Assembly: GCA_913060845.1 (NCBI GenBank)
Contig: CAJXVF010000065.1
Location: 1 to 8,706, forward strand
Reading direction: 5' to 3'
Source: an uncultured Alphaproteobacteria bacterium
GTDB lineage: Bacteria; Pseudomonadota; Alphaproteobacteria; Bin95
Length of the DNA: 8,706 nt
Positions 1 through 7,207 of this stretch are shown one piece after another. The notes beneath the pieces are model-generated. The model ran no database searches. It was not told where the DNA came from and worked only from the letters and a program-made list of their open reading frames with translations. The stretch's first letter is position 1; each line of letters opens with the position of its first letter. A program made the translations under genes and the position numbers.

Positions 1-39
1 CTCTATTCGTCGGCAGCGTCAGATGTGTATAAGAGACAG
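1..39 (+). other. Nextera i5-side adapter at left end (artefact)
   Basis: Positions 7..39 are identical to the Illumina Nextera read-1 transposase adapter: the 14-base PCR handle (7..20) followed by the 19-base Tn5 mosaic end AGATGTGTATAAGAGACAG (21..39). The six bases before it, CTCTAT, equal the 3' end of the i5 index that I recall as S502 (CTCTCTAT). This is library sequence, not genome. Biological sequence starts at 40. Confidence 0.97.
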
Positions 40-582
40 GTTCAACTCTTCCGTAATCTGGCAGCCTGACTGGCCTGATCCAACAACCAGCACACCGCCC
101 GGCGTCAGTGCCGCTGGTGAGCGATAGCCCGCGGCGTGGACTTGCTGAATGCCCGCATCAAGCGCTGCGGCAAACCCAGGCATTCGTGGGTGTTGATATG
201 TGGCGCAAGCCAGCACGACCCGCTGGGCTTCCATTCGCCCGGCTGAGGTTTCCAACTTAAAACCGGCGTCCGTTTTAGCGACAGATAGCACTTCGGTATG
301 CGTTTGTAGTGGCGCATCAAAGGACTTGGCCCAAGCCTCCAAATGCCGGACGAAATCATCGCGGTCCATGAAGCCGCCAGGATCATCGCCAGCGTATTCC
401 GCACCGGGCAGGGTGATTGTCCAGTTCGGCGTCACAAGGCAAAACGAGTCCCAGCGGTCCTCCCGCCATGCACGGCCGATATCACCTTTTTCAAGGATGA
501 CATGATCAACGCCTTGCTGTGTCAGGCAATAGCTGAGCCCAAGGCCAGCTTGCCCTGCACCGATAATGACAACGTCCTGCAC
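40..582 (-). CDS. FAD-dependent monooxygenase/oxidoreductase, 3' end missing
   Basis: This is the N-terminal 181 residues of a flavoprotein of the flavin-containing monooxygenase type, which would use FAD and NAD(P)H to oxygenate a small substrate in the cytoplasm. An FAD-binding Rossmann motif GAGQAG lies at residues 8-13, and a second dinucleotide-binding motif GSGQSG, expected for NAD(P)H, lies at 168-173. The stretch RWDSFCLVTPNW (43-54) followed by GDDPGGFMDRDD resembles, from memory, the MSMEG_0569-like flavin-dependent oxidoreductases. The start is GTG at 580-582; no in-frame ATG exists before the upstream stop at 622-624, and the Shine-Dalgarno is poor. It begins 11 bp after the dinB-like stop, so it is probably translated from the same mRNA. 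The reading frame runs into the left adapter, which adds the false ending LSLIHI and a stop; the real C-terminal half is missing. The substrate is unknown. Confidence 0.85.
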
Positions 583-593
583 GCGAATAGCGC

Positions 594-1088
594 TTAGGTT
601 TCGGAGGCGAACTGAACCACATCAAGCGGTGGTGGCGCGATCCCAGCGTGGGACAGCATGTGATGCGTTTGGCCGCGATGGTGAATTTGGTGCTGGAACA
701 GGTTGGTGAGGCAGTTCCGCAAAGGCAGGCTGAAATACTCGCCCGTCTCTACCGTGTCGAAGGAAAGCGTCCCGTCCAGTGCTGCCGGGTCTAGGGCTTC
801 GGCATACTGGACGTACCATGCGTCTTGCCCCGCATGAGCTTCACGGAGTTCGGCAAAATCCGTGTAGAGGATTTCATCCAGCGTCGTGTAGGTCGTTGGC
901 TTTTTCTCCAGACGTTCTCGATAAATCAGATCAGACAGCAGGACGTGGTTGAGCGTGCCCATGATTGATTTGAAGAACCCACGTCGGTCTTCCGCCAACG
1001 CGTCTGCGGACAGCGTAGATGCAGCGGCATAGAGGCGCTTGTTGGCCCAGGCATTGTAGCGGGCGGCGGTTGGCAGATCGACGAGCAT
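594..1088 (-). CDS. DinB-family putative metal-binding protein
   Basis: A 164-residue protein of the DinB/YfiT-like four-helix-bundle superfamily, which includes metal-dependent thiol-S-transferases and many proteins of unknown role. The family's N-terminal signature appears as ARYNAWANKRLY (9-20). The putative metal-binding histidines are H48 in LNHVL and two of the cluster HQIHHRGQ (133-140, with H133, H136 and H137), so the usual triad is intact. I chose the ATG at 1086-1088 because AAGGA lies 9 nt upstream (1098-1102) and the protein then begins at the family's usual point. A longer frame to 1169 would overlap upp by 32 bp and add a 27-residue tail with no family match. It follows upp by 49 bp and precedes the flavoprotein by 11 bp. 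No reaction can be assigned. Despite the name, this is not DNA polymerase IV. Confidence 0.85.
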   Translation of the reverse strand: MLVDLPTAARYNAWANKRLYAAASTLSADALAEDRRGFFKSIMGTLNHVLLSDLIYRERLEKKPTTYTTLDEILYTDFAELREAHAGQDAWYVQYAEALDPAALDGTLSFDTVETGEYFSLPLRNCLTNLFQHQIHHRGQTHHMLSHAGIAPPPLDVVQFASET

Positions 1089-1137
1089 TTGGAGATATCC
1101 TTGGGTTCGGTTGTTCTGGGCGAGGGTGGTCAGGGTA

Positions 1138-1761
1138 TCAGGCGGTGCCGAACTGGCGGTCGCCCGCATCGCCTAAGCCTGGCAGAATATAGCCTTTATC
1201 GTTGAGGCGTTCATCCACAGCGATCACGAATACGGGTACATCCGGGTGTGCTGCTTCTAGGGCTGCAATCCCTTCAGGTGCTGCAAGCAACGCAGCGACG
1301 CGCACACTGGCTGCACCTGCATCCTTCATGTAATTGACCGCCGCAATGGCTGACCCAGCCGTTGCCAGCATCGGGTCCGCGACAATCGCCATCCGTTCTG
1401 TCATGGCTTCCGGCGTGTTGAAGTAGTAGCGGACAGGCTCCAGCGTTTCGTGGTCCCGGTAGAGGCCGATATGGGCGATGCGCGCAGCAGGGATGGCGTC
1501 CAGCATGCCATCAACGAGACCAAGGCCAGCACGCAGTGCGGGTGCAATGCACAACTTTTTGCCAGCAATGACAGGGGCGTTCATCGGCCCCATTGGCGTG
1601 TTTATGGCACGCTCTGTCAGCGGCAGGTCGCGGGTCGCTTCATAGGCCAAAAGCGCGCCGACTTCACGCAAGAGGCGGCGAAAGTCCTGTGTGGAGGTGC
1701 CTTCATCCCGCATCAACGTCAGTTTATGCAGCGCCAGTGGGTGATTGATGATGGTTGCCAA
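1138..1761 (-). CDS. upp: Uracil phosphoribosyltransferase
   Basis: This enzyme (EC 2.4.2.9) converts uracil and PRPP to UMP and pyrophosphate in the cytoplasm, the uracil-salvage step. The 207-residue length is normal (E. coli Upp is about 208) and the sequence aligns end to end. Landmarks are [14 protein letters not shown] (6-19), [12 protein letters not shown] (74-85), the PRPP-binding loop DPMLATAGS (129-137), [16 protein letters not shown] (160-175) and the uracil-binding C-terminal [12 protein letters not shown] (190-201). The PRPP loop has TAGS where most bacterial enzymes have TGGS or TGNS. I recall TAGS in the active Toxoplasma enzyme, so it is not evidence of inactivity. The start is TTG at 1759-1761, fixed by alignment because no ATG or GTG fits; it lies 8 bp after the hydrolase stop with no clear Shine-Dalgarno, suggesting translational coupling. 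Its place inside an oxygenase/esterase operon is unusual. Confidence 0.95.
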   Translation of the reverse strand: MATIINHPLALHKLTLMRDEGTSTQDFRRLLREVGALLAYEATRDLPLTERAINTPMGPMNAPVIAGKKLCIAPALRAGLGLVDGMLDAIPAARIAHIGLYRDHETLEPVRYYFNTPEAMTERMAIVADPMLATAGSAIAAVNYMKDAGAASVRVAALLAAPEGIAALEAAHPDVPVFVIAVDERLNDKGYILPGLGDAGDRQFGTA

Positions 1762-1769
1762 ATCGCGGC

Positions 1770-2705
1770 TCAGGCGAAGGCGCGCGCGATCGCGGCACCC
1801 ACTTCCTGCTGGGCCGTAGCGGCGTCTTCTACATCTGGTGCCATGCCGAAGAAGGCATGGATCATGCCGCCATAATTGGAATGGATGCAGGGAACGCCAG
1901 CGGCTTGCAGTGCTTCAGCATAGGCTGCGCCTTCGTCATGCAGCACGTCACATTCCGCCGTGATTACGAGTGCGCGAGCGACGCCCGCTAAGCTGTCCGC
2001 CTTAATAGGGGACGCGCGCCAGTCCTCAGCATCTGCCTTGGAATTCAGGTAATATTTCTGGAACCAGCCCATCGCATCCGCTGTCAAAATACCGTAGCCC
2101 GTGCCGTAGCGCCTGTAGCTATCTGAGGAGAGTGTGTAGTCAGCCACTGGATATACCAGCGCCTGAAACTTGAGCTGAGGCGCGCCGGCATCCCGCGCCA
2201 TGATGGCGATAACGGTGGCCAGATTGGCACCAGCGCTATCGCCTGCAACGGCAAGGTTTGCTGGATCAATGCCGAATTCTGGCGCTGCCTTAGCCAGCCA
2301 TTCAAGGGCTGTCCAGGAATCATCAACGGCTGCTGGGAAGCGGTTTTCAGGCCCCATGCGATAATCGACAGATATAAATAATGCGCCGCTATATGCTGTA
2401 AGATTGCGCGCGACACGGTCATGGGTGTCCAGGCTGCCTATCACGTGCCCGCCGCCGTGTAGGTACAGTACCGCACCCTTTGGAGCATCGCCGAGCGGCC
2501 AATAAATCCTGATTGGGATATCGCCTGCGGGGCCAGGGATTGTGCGGTCTTCGGTCTTCTGGATCGGCAGAGGCTCGCCGCCCCGCGCTTTGGACATCGC
2601 TTCCATCTGGGTGCGCGCGTCTTCAGGCGTCATGGTTTCAAGCGGTGGCAGTTCGGCTTTAGCAAGGGCTTCAAGCGCTTTGGCGATCTGGGGATGTACG
2701 GGCAT
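1770..2705 (-). CDS. Alpha/beta hydrolase, HSL-type (family IV) esterase
   Basis: A 311-residue esterase/lipase of the hormone-sensitive-lipase family, which cleaves carboxylic esters of short to medium acyl chains. The oxyanion-hole motif HGGG is at 83-86 in [12 protein letters not shown]. The nucleophile is S157 in GDSAG (155-159). The acid is probably D253 in ECDVLHDEG and the base H283 in GMIHAFFGM, so the catalytic triad is complete. The N-terminal 60 residues form the cap typical of the family. There is no signal peptide, so it should be cytoplasmic. The ATG is at 2703-2705, 14 bp after the monooxygenase stop, with a weak purine-rich GAGAGAG (2714-2720 region) before it. Its place directly after a Baeyer-Villiger monooxygenase suggests it hydrolyses the ester or lactone that enzyme makes. 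The natural substrate cannot be read from sequence. Confidence 0.93.
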   Translation of the reverse strand: MPVHPQIAKALEALAKAELPPLETMTPEDARTQMEAMSKARGGEPLPIQKTEDRTIPGPAGDIPIRIYWPLGDAPKGAVLYLHGGGHVIGSLDTHDRVARNLTAYSGALFISVDYRMGPENRFPAAVDDSWTALEWLAKAAPEFGIDPANLAVAGDSAGANLATVIAIMARDAGAPQLKFQALVYPVADYTLSSDSYRRYGTGYGILTADAMGWFQKYYLNSKADAEDWRASPIKADSLAGVARALVITAECDVLHDEGAAYAEALQAAGVPCIHSNYGGMIHAFFGMAPDVEDAATAQQEVGAAIARAFA

Positions 2706-2719
2706 TGGTCCGGCTCTCT

Positions 2720-4447
2720 CTAAACGACGGGAACGCGCATGGCGGCAAGGGCGGCTGGCGTGATGACTTCAATATCTAGCGGTACGCGCCAGCGCTCCGT
2801 TTGGCGGATCTGGGGGCATTCAGCTTTTGGCGTATCGCCGTTGATTTTGAAGCCTTCATAGCCTTTGGTCATCACGTTATTGCACTTCTGCACATAAACC
2901 GGGAAGCCGCCGATATACGGCATGAATACCCTCGGCGTGCCTGGAATATTTGCGCCGACATACCAGGATGAGCAGGTCGAGCGCAGGGAAATTTCAGAGA
3001 CTTCGTTGACGTGATCGACCCATGCGTCCTCAGCCTCCAACGTTGGCTCAATCGTCTCCGCGCCGATGTCTGACATGTGGGCGATGCAATCCGCCATCCA
3101 ATCGGCATGCTGCTCAATTGATTGGATCATCTGTGCCAACACGGATGGACTGCCCGGGCCGGTGATCATAAAGAAGTTTGGAAATCCAACCGTCGAGAGG
3201 CCAAGAAATGTGCGCGCACCGCCAGCCCATTTCTCCTTAAGGGTCAGCCCATTGCGACCACGGATTTCTATCCGGTCGAAGGAGCCTGTCATGGCGGCAA
3301 ACCCGGTCGCGCAGACGACAGCATCCACTTCATGCTCGACGCCGTTCGCGACAACGCCTTTTTCGGTGAAGCGCTCAATCGGGCGTTTGGAGACATCTAC
3401 CAACTTCACGTGCGGCAGGTTATAGGTTGCGAAATAGCCGGTATCGACGCAAAGGCGTTTGCAGCCAAAGATATTATCGGGGCAGAGAAGGTCTGCTGTG
3501 GCGGGGTCCTTTACGACGCCACGAATTTTCTCACGGGCGAATTCAGCAACAGTGTCATTGGCTTCTTTCTCAAACAGCAGATCGCCGAATGCGCCAAGGA
3601 ATGGCAGGCCGCCACGTTCCCATGCTTCTTCATATTTGGCGCGGCGCTCTTCTGGTGAAGCGTCCATGGCGGGCTTCATATTGAACGGGAAGTAGAACCC
3701 TGTCGGCCGGGCGCGGGCTTTCGCGCGCAGGTCTGGATAGTTTGCTTTGACCTCGGCTGCCTTAGCGGGATCAACAGCCTCGTTCCATGCAGGTACGGAA
3801 TACGTCGCCGTGCGCTGGAATACTGTCAGGTCGCTCGCTTGTGCAGCGATCAGCGGGATCGATTGAATGGCTGATGAACCGGTGCCGATGACAGCGACTT
3901 TCTTGCCCGTGAAATCAACGCCTTCATGGGGCCATTCGCCCGTGTGGTATATCGGACCGCTGAAGTCATCCATACCTTCAAACGGCGGTTTGTTGGCGGC
4001 GGAAAGGCAGCCGACAGCCATAATGCAGAAGCGCGCTTCGACTTTGTCGCCTTTATCAGTGGTGACCGTCCATTGGTTCCGATCCTCGTCAAAGTCCGCG
4101 CTGGTGACACGAGTGTTGAAGTTGATGTCTTTGCGGAGGTCCAGTCGGTCTGCGACATGTTTCGCATAGGCCAGAATTTCTGGCTGCGGCGCATATTTCT
4201 CCGTCCAATCCCATTCCTGGTCTAAATCTTCTGAGAAAGAGTAGGAATACTGCATGCTTTCGATATCGCAGCGCGCACCCGGATAGCGGTTCCAATACCA
4301 AGTGCCGCCCACATCATCGCCACCTTCAAAGACCTGCGCGTTGAAGCCCAGTTTCCGCAAGCAATGCAGCATATACATGCCGCCAAACCCAGCGCCCACG
4401 ATCACCGCATCAATCATGCCGCCGTTTCGCCCTGCTGCTGCATCCAT
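2720..4447 (-). CDS. Flavin-dependent Baeyer-Villiger monooxygenase (type I)
   Basis: A 575-residue FAD/NADPH enzyme that inserts one oxygen of O2 next to a ketone carbonyl to give an ester or lactone. The FAD Rossmann motif GAGFGG is at 18-23. The type I fingerprint FxGxxxHxxxWP is matched exactly by FSGPIYHTGEWP (162-173). The NADPH Rossmann motif is GTGSSA (188-193). R331 in GCKRLCVDTGYF corresponds in my reading to the catalytic arginine of phenylacetone monooxygenase. GGTWYWNRYPGARCD (47-61) is also typical. The family usually has about 540 residues; this one has a slightly longer C-terminus (about 545-575). I chose the ATG at 4445-4447 because GAGGGAG (4457-4463) lies 9 nt upstream; a TTG at 4516 would add 23 residues with no family match. 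It is the first gene of the operon, with the esterase 14 bp downstream. The substrate, cyclic, linear or aryl ketone, is unknown. Confidence 0.94.
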   Translation of the reverse strand: MDAAAGRNGGMIDAVIVGAGFGGMYMLHCLRKLGFNAQVFEGGDDVGGTWYWNRYPGARCDIESMQYSYSFSEDLDQEWDWTEKYAPQPEILAYAKHVADRLDLRKDINFNTRVTSADFDEDRNQWTVTTDKGDKVEARFCIMAVGCLSAANKPPFEGMDDFSGPIYHTGEWPHEGVDFTGKKVAVIGTGSSAIQSIPLIAAQASDLTVFQRTATYSVPAWNEAVDPAKAAEVKANYPDLRAKARARPTGFYFPFNMKPAMDASPEERRAKYEEAWERGGLPFLGAFGDLLFEKEANDTVAEFAREKIRGVVKDPATADLLCPDNIFGCKRLCVDTGYFATYNLPHVKLVDVSKRPIERFTEKGVVANGVEHEVDAVVCATGFAAMTGSFDRIEIRGRNGLTLKEKWAGGARTFLGLSTVGFPNFFMITGPGSPSVLAQMIQSIEQHADWMADCIAHMSDIGAETIEPTLEAEDAWVDHVNEVSEISLRSTCSSWYVGANIPGTPRVFMPYIGGFPVYVQKCNNVMTKGYEGFKINGDTPKAECPQIRQTERWRVPLDIEVITPAALAAMRVPVV

Positions 4448-4531
4448 AGCTGGCTGCTCCCTCAAACCGGTTTGAATTTGTTTTTTAATGGTCCCAAAGC
4501 TTGGGCCGAATTGCAACTAAAGCCCAGACGC
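4448..4531 (-). promoter_or_regulatory. Leader/control region of the monooxygenase operon
   Basis: This gap lies between the tctC terminator and the monooxygenase ATG and must hold the operon promoter if the terminator works. On the minus strand it contains TTGCAA (4511-4516), a possible -35, but no good -10 at normal spacing (GACCAT matches only half the consensus). An A-rich stretch (about 4477-4488), an imperfect inverted repeat GTCCCAA-AGC-TTGGGCC (4491-4507) and a perfect palindrome (4462-4475) follow. The promoter position is therefore not resolved. Confidence 0.45.
4462..4475. promoter_or_regulatory. Perfect 14-bp palindrome, candidate operator (LacI-family type)
   Basis: TCAAACCGGTTTGA reads the same on both strands. 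Its core AAACCGGTTT, with central CG flanked by A- and T-tracts, is the shape of many LacI-family operators. It overlaps the edge of the monooxygenase Shine-Dalgarno (4457-4463) and ends 14 bp before the ATG, where a bound repressor would block transcription. No regulator gene lies in this window. The palindrome is seen; the assignment to a family is inference. Confidence 0.5.
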
Positions 4532-4568
4532 AAAAACGCCCGGGTGGTTGGGACCGCCCGGACGTTTT
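4532..4568 (-). terminator. Intrinsic terminator after tctC
   Basis: A 16-bp inverted repeat (arms 4533-4548 and 4553-4568, four-base loop) is GC-rich in its inner part. Read on the minus strand it has one G-U wobble and one A-C mismatch and is followed by a run of five T (4536 to 4532). It begins 22 bp after the tctC stop, the right place to end the transporter transcript and separate it from the monooxygenase operon. Read on the plus strand it has four T after the stem, so some bidirectional action is possible. Confidence 0.85.
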
Positions 4569-4590
4569 CGTAGAATAATATCAGCCAGTC

Positions 4591-5553
4591 TTACTGGAAG
4601 AGCGGCAGGTACTTTTTAGCTTCAGCCATGACTTGTTTGTAGGCCGCTTCAGATTCAGCGGAGTCTTTGTAGATGATGTCTTCGCCGAGCTTGCCAATCA
4701 GCCGTTTGACCGACTTCGTGTTCAGCAGTTCGCCCATTTTCTTGCCCATGGCGACGACCTGCTCATCCGGCGTATCCGGGTGCATGGCGACAAAACGGGG
4801 GGGATCAAACGGCGTCAGGCCAAGGGTAACTGCGTTTGGCACATCGCCCATCGCTTCTTTGGCCTTCTTATTATACTCGAGGCTGGAGGCATTCACGACG
4901 ATGGCGTTCTTGTCAGCAAGGCCAACAGCAGTTGAAGTCGTGACGTTTACCATGGAGATATGGCCGCCGAGATAATCATTCACGGCTTTGCCGGTACCGG
5001 AGTAAGGCACCAGGATCACGCGCTTTTCAAGGCCGAGCTGTGCCAAAAGGCTTGCAGGGCCAAGCAGTTGGGTCATCGTACCGCCGATGGTCAGCTTCTT
5101 GTTGCTGTCGTCTTTGAGATAGGCAACAAGACCGGCCCAGGTGCTGTAAGGCTTACCCTTTGGCGCTACCAGTGTTGGTTTCATCACTGAATAATATGCG
5201 GCAATACGAACATTCTCAGGATCGTAAGGCGGGTTCTTTTCCATCAGCGCTGCCATGACTGGGGTCGGGCTCGCCATAAGGACAGAGTGGCCATCGGCCT
5301 TTTGATCCATCATGTATTTCCAACCGATAGTGCCACCAGCACCGCCACGGTTTTGAACATGCATGCCGTGGCCGAATACGTCGAATGCCGCTGAGGACAT
5401 GACGCGGGCCCAGCGATCTGTGCCGCCGCCGGCGCCAAATGGCACGATGGTTTTGATGGTGTTGTTCGGGTAATCACCCTCCGCCATAGCGGGGGCTGCA
5501 AGCGCGAGGCTGGCACCCATGGCCGCGAGAGCCATTAATTTCATAAGCTTCAT
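4591..5553 (-). CDS. tctC: TTT-system periplasmic substrate-binding protein (Bug/TctC family)
   Basis: A 320-residue periplasmic receptor that captures a small organic acid or related solute and delivers it to TctAB. The signal peptide is clear: lysines in the first five residues, a hydrophobic core to about A20, and AMA/E as the likely cleavage after residue 24. Family marks are YPNNTIKTIVPFGAGGGTD (28-46), NRGGAGGTIG (68-77), DGHSVLM (87-93) and VPYSGTGKAVNDYLGGHISM (182-201). Length is normal for Bug proteins. The ATG at 5551-5553 has AAGGAG (5561-5566) 7 nt upstream, the best ribosome site in the window, which fits the high level needed for a binding protein. It is the last gene of tctB-tctA-tctC, 82 bp after tctA, and a terminator follows. 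The ligand cannot be predicted; the family binds citrate, other di- and tricarboxylates, aromatics and amino acids. Confidence 0.93.
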   Translation of the reverse strand: MKLMKLMALAAMGASLALAAPAMAEGDYPNNTIKTIVPFGAGGGTDRWARVMSSAAFDVFGHGMHVQNRGGAGGTIGWKYMMDQKADGHSVLMASPTPVMAALMEKNPPYDPENVRIAAYYSVMKPTLVAPKGKPYSTWAGLVAYLKDDSNKKLTIGGTMTQLLGPASLLAQLGLEKRVILVPYSGTGKAVNDYLGGHISMVNVTTSTAVGLADKNAIVVNASSLEYNKKAKEAMGDVPNAVTLGLTPFDPPRFVAMHPDTPDEQVVAMGKKMGELLNTKSVKRLIGKLGEDIIYKDSAESEAAYKQVMAEAKKYLPLFQ

Positions 5554-5635
5554 GGGATGTCTCCTTGGTCCCTGGTGAGAATAACCGGCCTGTTATTGAT
5601 TTTTGCCGGCAGTCGTTTCGATAAGAATTTGACGA
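5554..5635 (-). other. tctA-tctC spacer with weak hairpin
   Basis: The 82 bp between tctA and tctC hold a short inverted repeat CCGGC (5585-5589) and GCCGG (5605-5609) with a 15-base AT-rich loop, then the strong tctC Shine-Dalgarno. There is no T-run after the stem, so it does not look like a terminator. It could stabilise or process the mRNA so that tctC is made in excess, or it could be chance. Confidence 0.3.
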
Positions 5636-7207
5636 TTAAGAGGCTTTGTTTGCTTTGGCTTCCGCTTCGGCTGCCTCCGCATCGTCTGCGATTTCCGACA
5701 TACGCTCAGAAATGCGCATCCGCGTAGAGATATAGGTCAACGCGACAACCGCGATAGCGAGGCCAATAGCGAGCGGGCTGCTCATCAGCGTCGCAACCCA
5801 ATCCCCTTCATTGATGAGAAGGCCACGACGGAGGTTTTCCTCCGCTTGCGGTGCTAGCAAGAAGGTAATGATAAGCGGTGCTTCTGGAATGCGGAAGGTG
5901 CGCATGAACAGACCGACGATCCCGAATACCAGCATCACCAGAACATCCCACTCATTATTCGCGTAGGAATATGCGCCGATAACAGCCATGCCCATGACGA
6001 TTGGCACAAGCACTTGCGGTGGCAGTTCGCCAAGCTTGGCGTAGACGAATGCGAAAATGCGCCCGATGCCAAGATTGAAGAAGTTGCCGAGGATCAGGAT
6101 CAGGAACAGCGAGTAAATAATCGTTGGGTAGAGCTCGAACATGCGGGGGCCAGGCGTCGCGCCCTGCAGCATCAGCGCTGCGCCAATCAACGCCGCAACG
6201 GCGCTGCCGGGAATGCCGAAAGCCAGCAAAGGAACGAGTGTGGGGCCGACCGTGGCGTTGTTGCCGGCTTCCGCCGCTGCAACGCCCTCAATCTTACCGG
6301 TGCCGATCTTCTTCTCAGGCGATGCTTGCTTGGCGATGCCGTAGGAAAGGAACGCGCCGACTGTTGAGCCCAAGCCCGGCAACATGCCGACAAAAGTGCC
6401 GACGCCAAGTCCAATGGATATTTCCTTCCAGCAGGAGAGATACTCCTTGAAGGACAAGCCTTCGCCGCCCATCGAGAACAGGCCTTTGACCGTACCCCCA
6501 AGTCGCTGCACCTTCTGCTTCACCGTCGACATCTCGACGATCTTCTCCAACATCGCGCCCATGGCAAAAATGCCGACGACAAGCGGGATCAAGTGAATGC
6601 CTTCGCCCAGCCACCAGAGATCAAATGTGTTCCTGGGGACGGAGCTGACTGGATCTGCACCAATTGTGCCGATGAAGAGGCCCATTGCAGCGCTCAACAT
6701 GCCTTTAGCGAAGTGAGATCCGGAGAGGGCGCCCAGCAGGCAAACCGCCAGCACCATCAGCCAGAACCGCTCAGAAGGTCCGAACTTAAGTGCCACCAGC
6801 GCCAACATTGGGGCGATCAGAATGGTGATGACGTCCGACAGGAAGTCGGCGGTTACAGAGGCATAGAGCGCGATCAATAGAGCCTTCTTGCCCTTACCGC
6901 GCAGCATGAGCTTATGACCATCGAAGACGGTCGCTGCCGCCTCCGACGTTCCCGGTGTCGCAAAGCTAATCGCTGATATCGACCCTCCATAAATCGCGCC
7001 TTTGTATAGGCCGATTAGGAGACCAAGCGCTGCGGCTTGGTCCATGGTGAAGGTCAACGGCAGCATAAGCGCGATGCCGGTGGTTGCTGTCAGGCCTGGC
7101 ATGGCACCTACGCCAACGCCAATGGTCACGCCAATGGCGATCCACATCAGTGTGTGCCACGTGAATACGAGCGCAATTGCGTCGTAGAGGGCATCCATAT
7201 TGATCAT
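5636..7207 (-). CDS. tctA: TTT-system large membrane subunit TctA
   Basis: A 523-residue inner-membrane permease, the main transport subunit of a tripartite tricarboxylate transporter, which works as a secondary carrier driven by an ion gradient. It has about 11-12 hydrophobic segments. Its two halves carry the repeated loop motif: MPGLTATTGIALMLPLTF (36-53) and MLPGLGSTVGAFLSYGIAK (275-293). Other marks are ATPGTSEAAATVFDG (83-97), GVAAAEAGNNATVGP (308-322) and FGIPGS (330-335); the more common forms, as I recall them, are TPGTPEAAAT and GVAAPESANNA, so this is a somewhat divergent member. An alanine- and acid-rich cytoplasmic tail occupies about 505-523. Length is normal (about 500). The ATG (7205-7207) overlaps the tctB stop as ATGA, implying translational coupling. 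Confidence 0.95.
   Translation of the reverse strand: MINMDALYDAIALVFTWHTLMWIAIGVTIGVGVGAMPGLTATTGIALMLPLTFTMDQAAALGLLIGLYKGAIYGGSISAISFATPGTSEAAATVFDGHKLMLRGKGKKALLIALYASVTADFLSDVITILIAPMLALVALKFGPSERFWLMVLAVCLLGALSGSHFAKGMLSAAMGLFIGTIGADPVSSVPRNTFDLWWLGEGIHLIPLVVGIFAMGAMLEKIVEMSTVKQKVQRLGGTVKGLFSMGGEGLSFKEYLSCWKEISIGLGVGTFVGMLPGLGSTVGAFLSYGIAKQASPEKKIGTGKIEGVAAAEAGNNATVGPTLVPLLAFGIPGSAVAALIGAALMLQGATPGPRMFELYPTIIYSLFLILILGNFFNLGIGRIFAFVYAKLGELPPQVLVPIVMGMAVIGAYSYANNEWDVLVMLVFGIVGLFMRTFRIPEAPLIITFLLAPQAEENLRRGLLINEGDWVATLMSSPLAIGLAIAVVALTYISTRMRISERMSEIADDAEAAEAEAKANKAS

Noticed and set aside
129..137. Loss of function of Upp from TAGS in place of TGGS (residue positions in the protein)
   Set aside because: All other active-site segments are intact, and I recall the same TAGS loop in an active eukaryotic enzyme.
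1089..1169. 27-residue N-terminal extension of the DinB-like protein
   Set aside because: It would overlap upp by 32 bp; the internal ATG has a good Shine-Dalgarno and starts at the family's normal point.
1450..1875. 141-residue plus-strand frame across upp and the hydrolase
   Set aside because: It is antisense to two well-supported genes, spans their junction, has no family resemblance and no ribosome site.
3122..3658. 178-residue plus-strand frame inside the monooxygenase
   Set aside because: It lies wholly antisense to a monooxygenase with intact motifs, and its composition is that of a shadow frame.
4448..4516. TTG-started 23-residue extension of the monooxygenase
   Set aside because: The extension runs through the palindrome and ribosome site and matches nothing in the family; the ATG at 4447 has GAGGGAG at good spacing.
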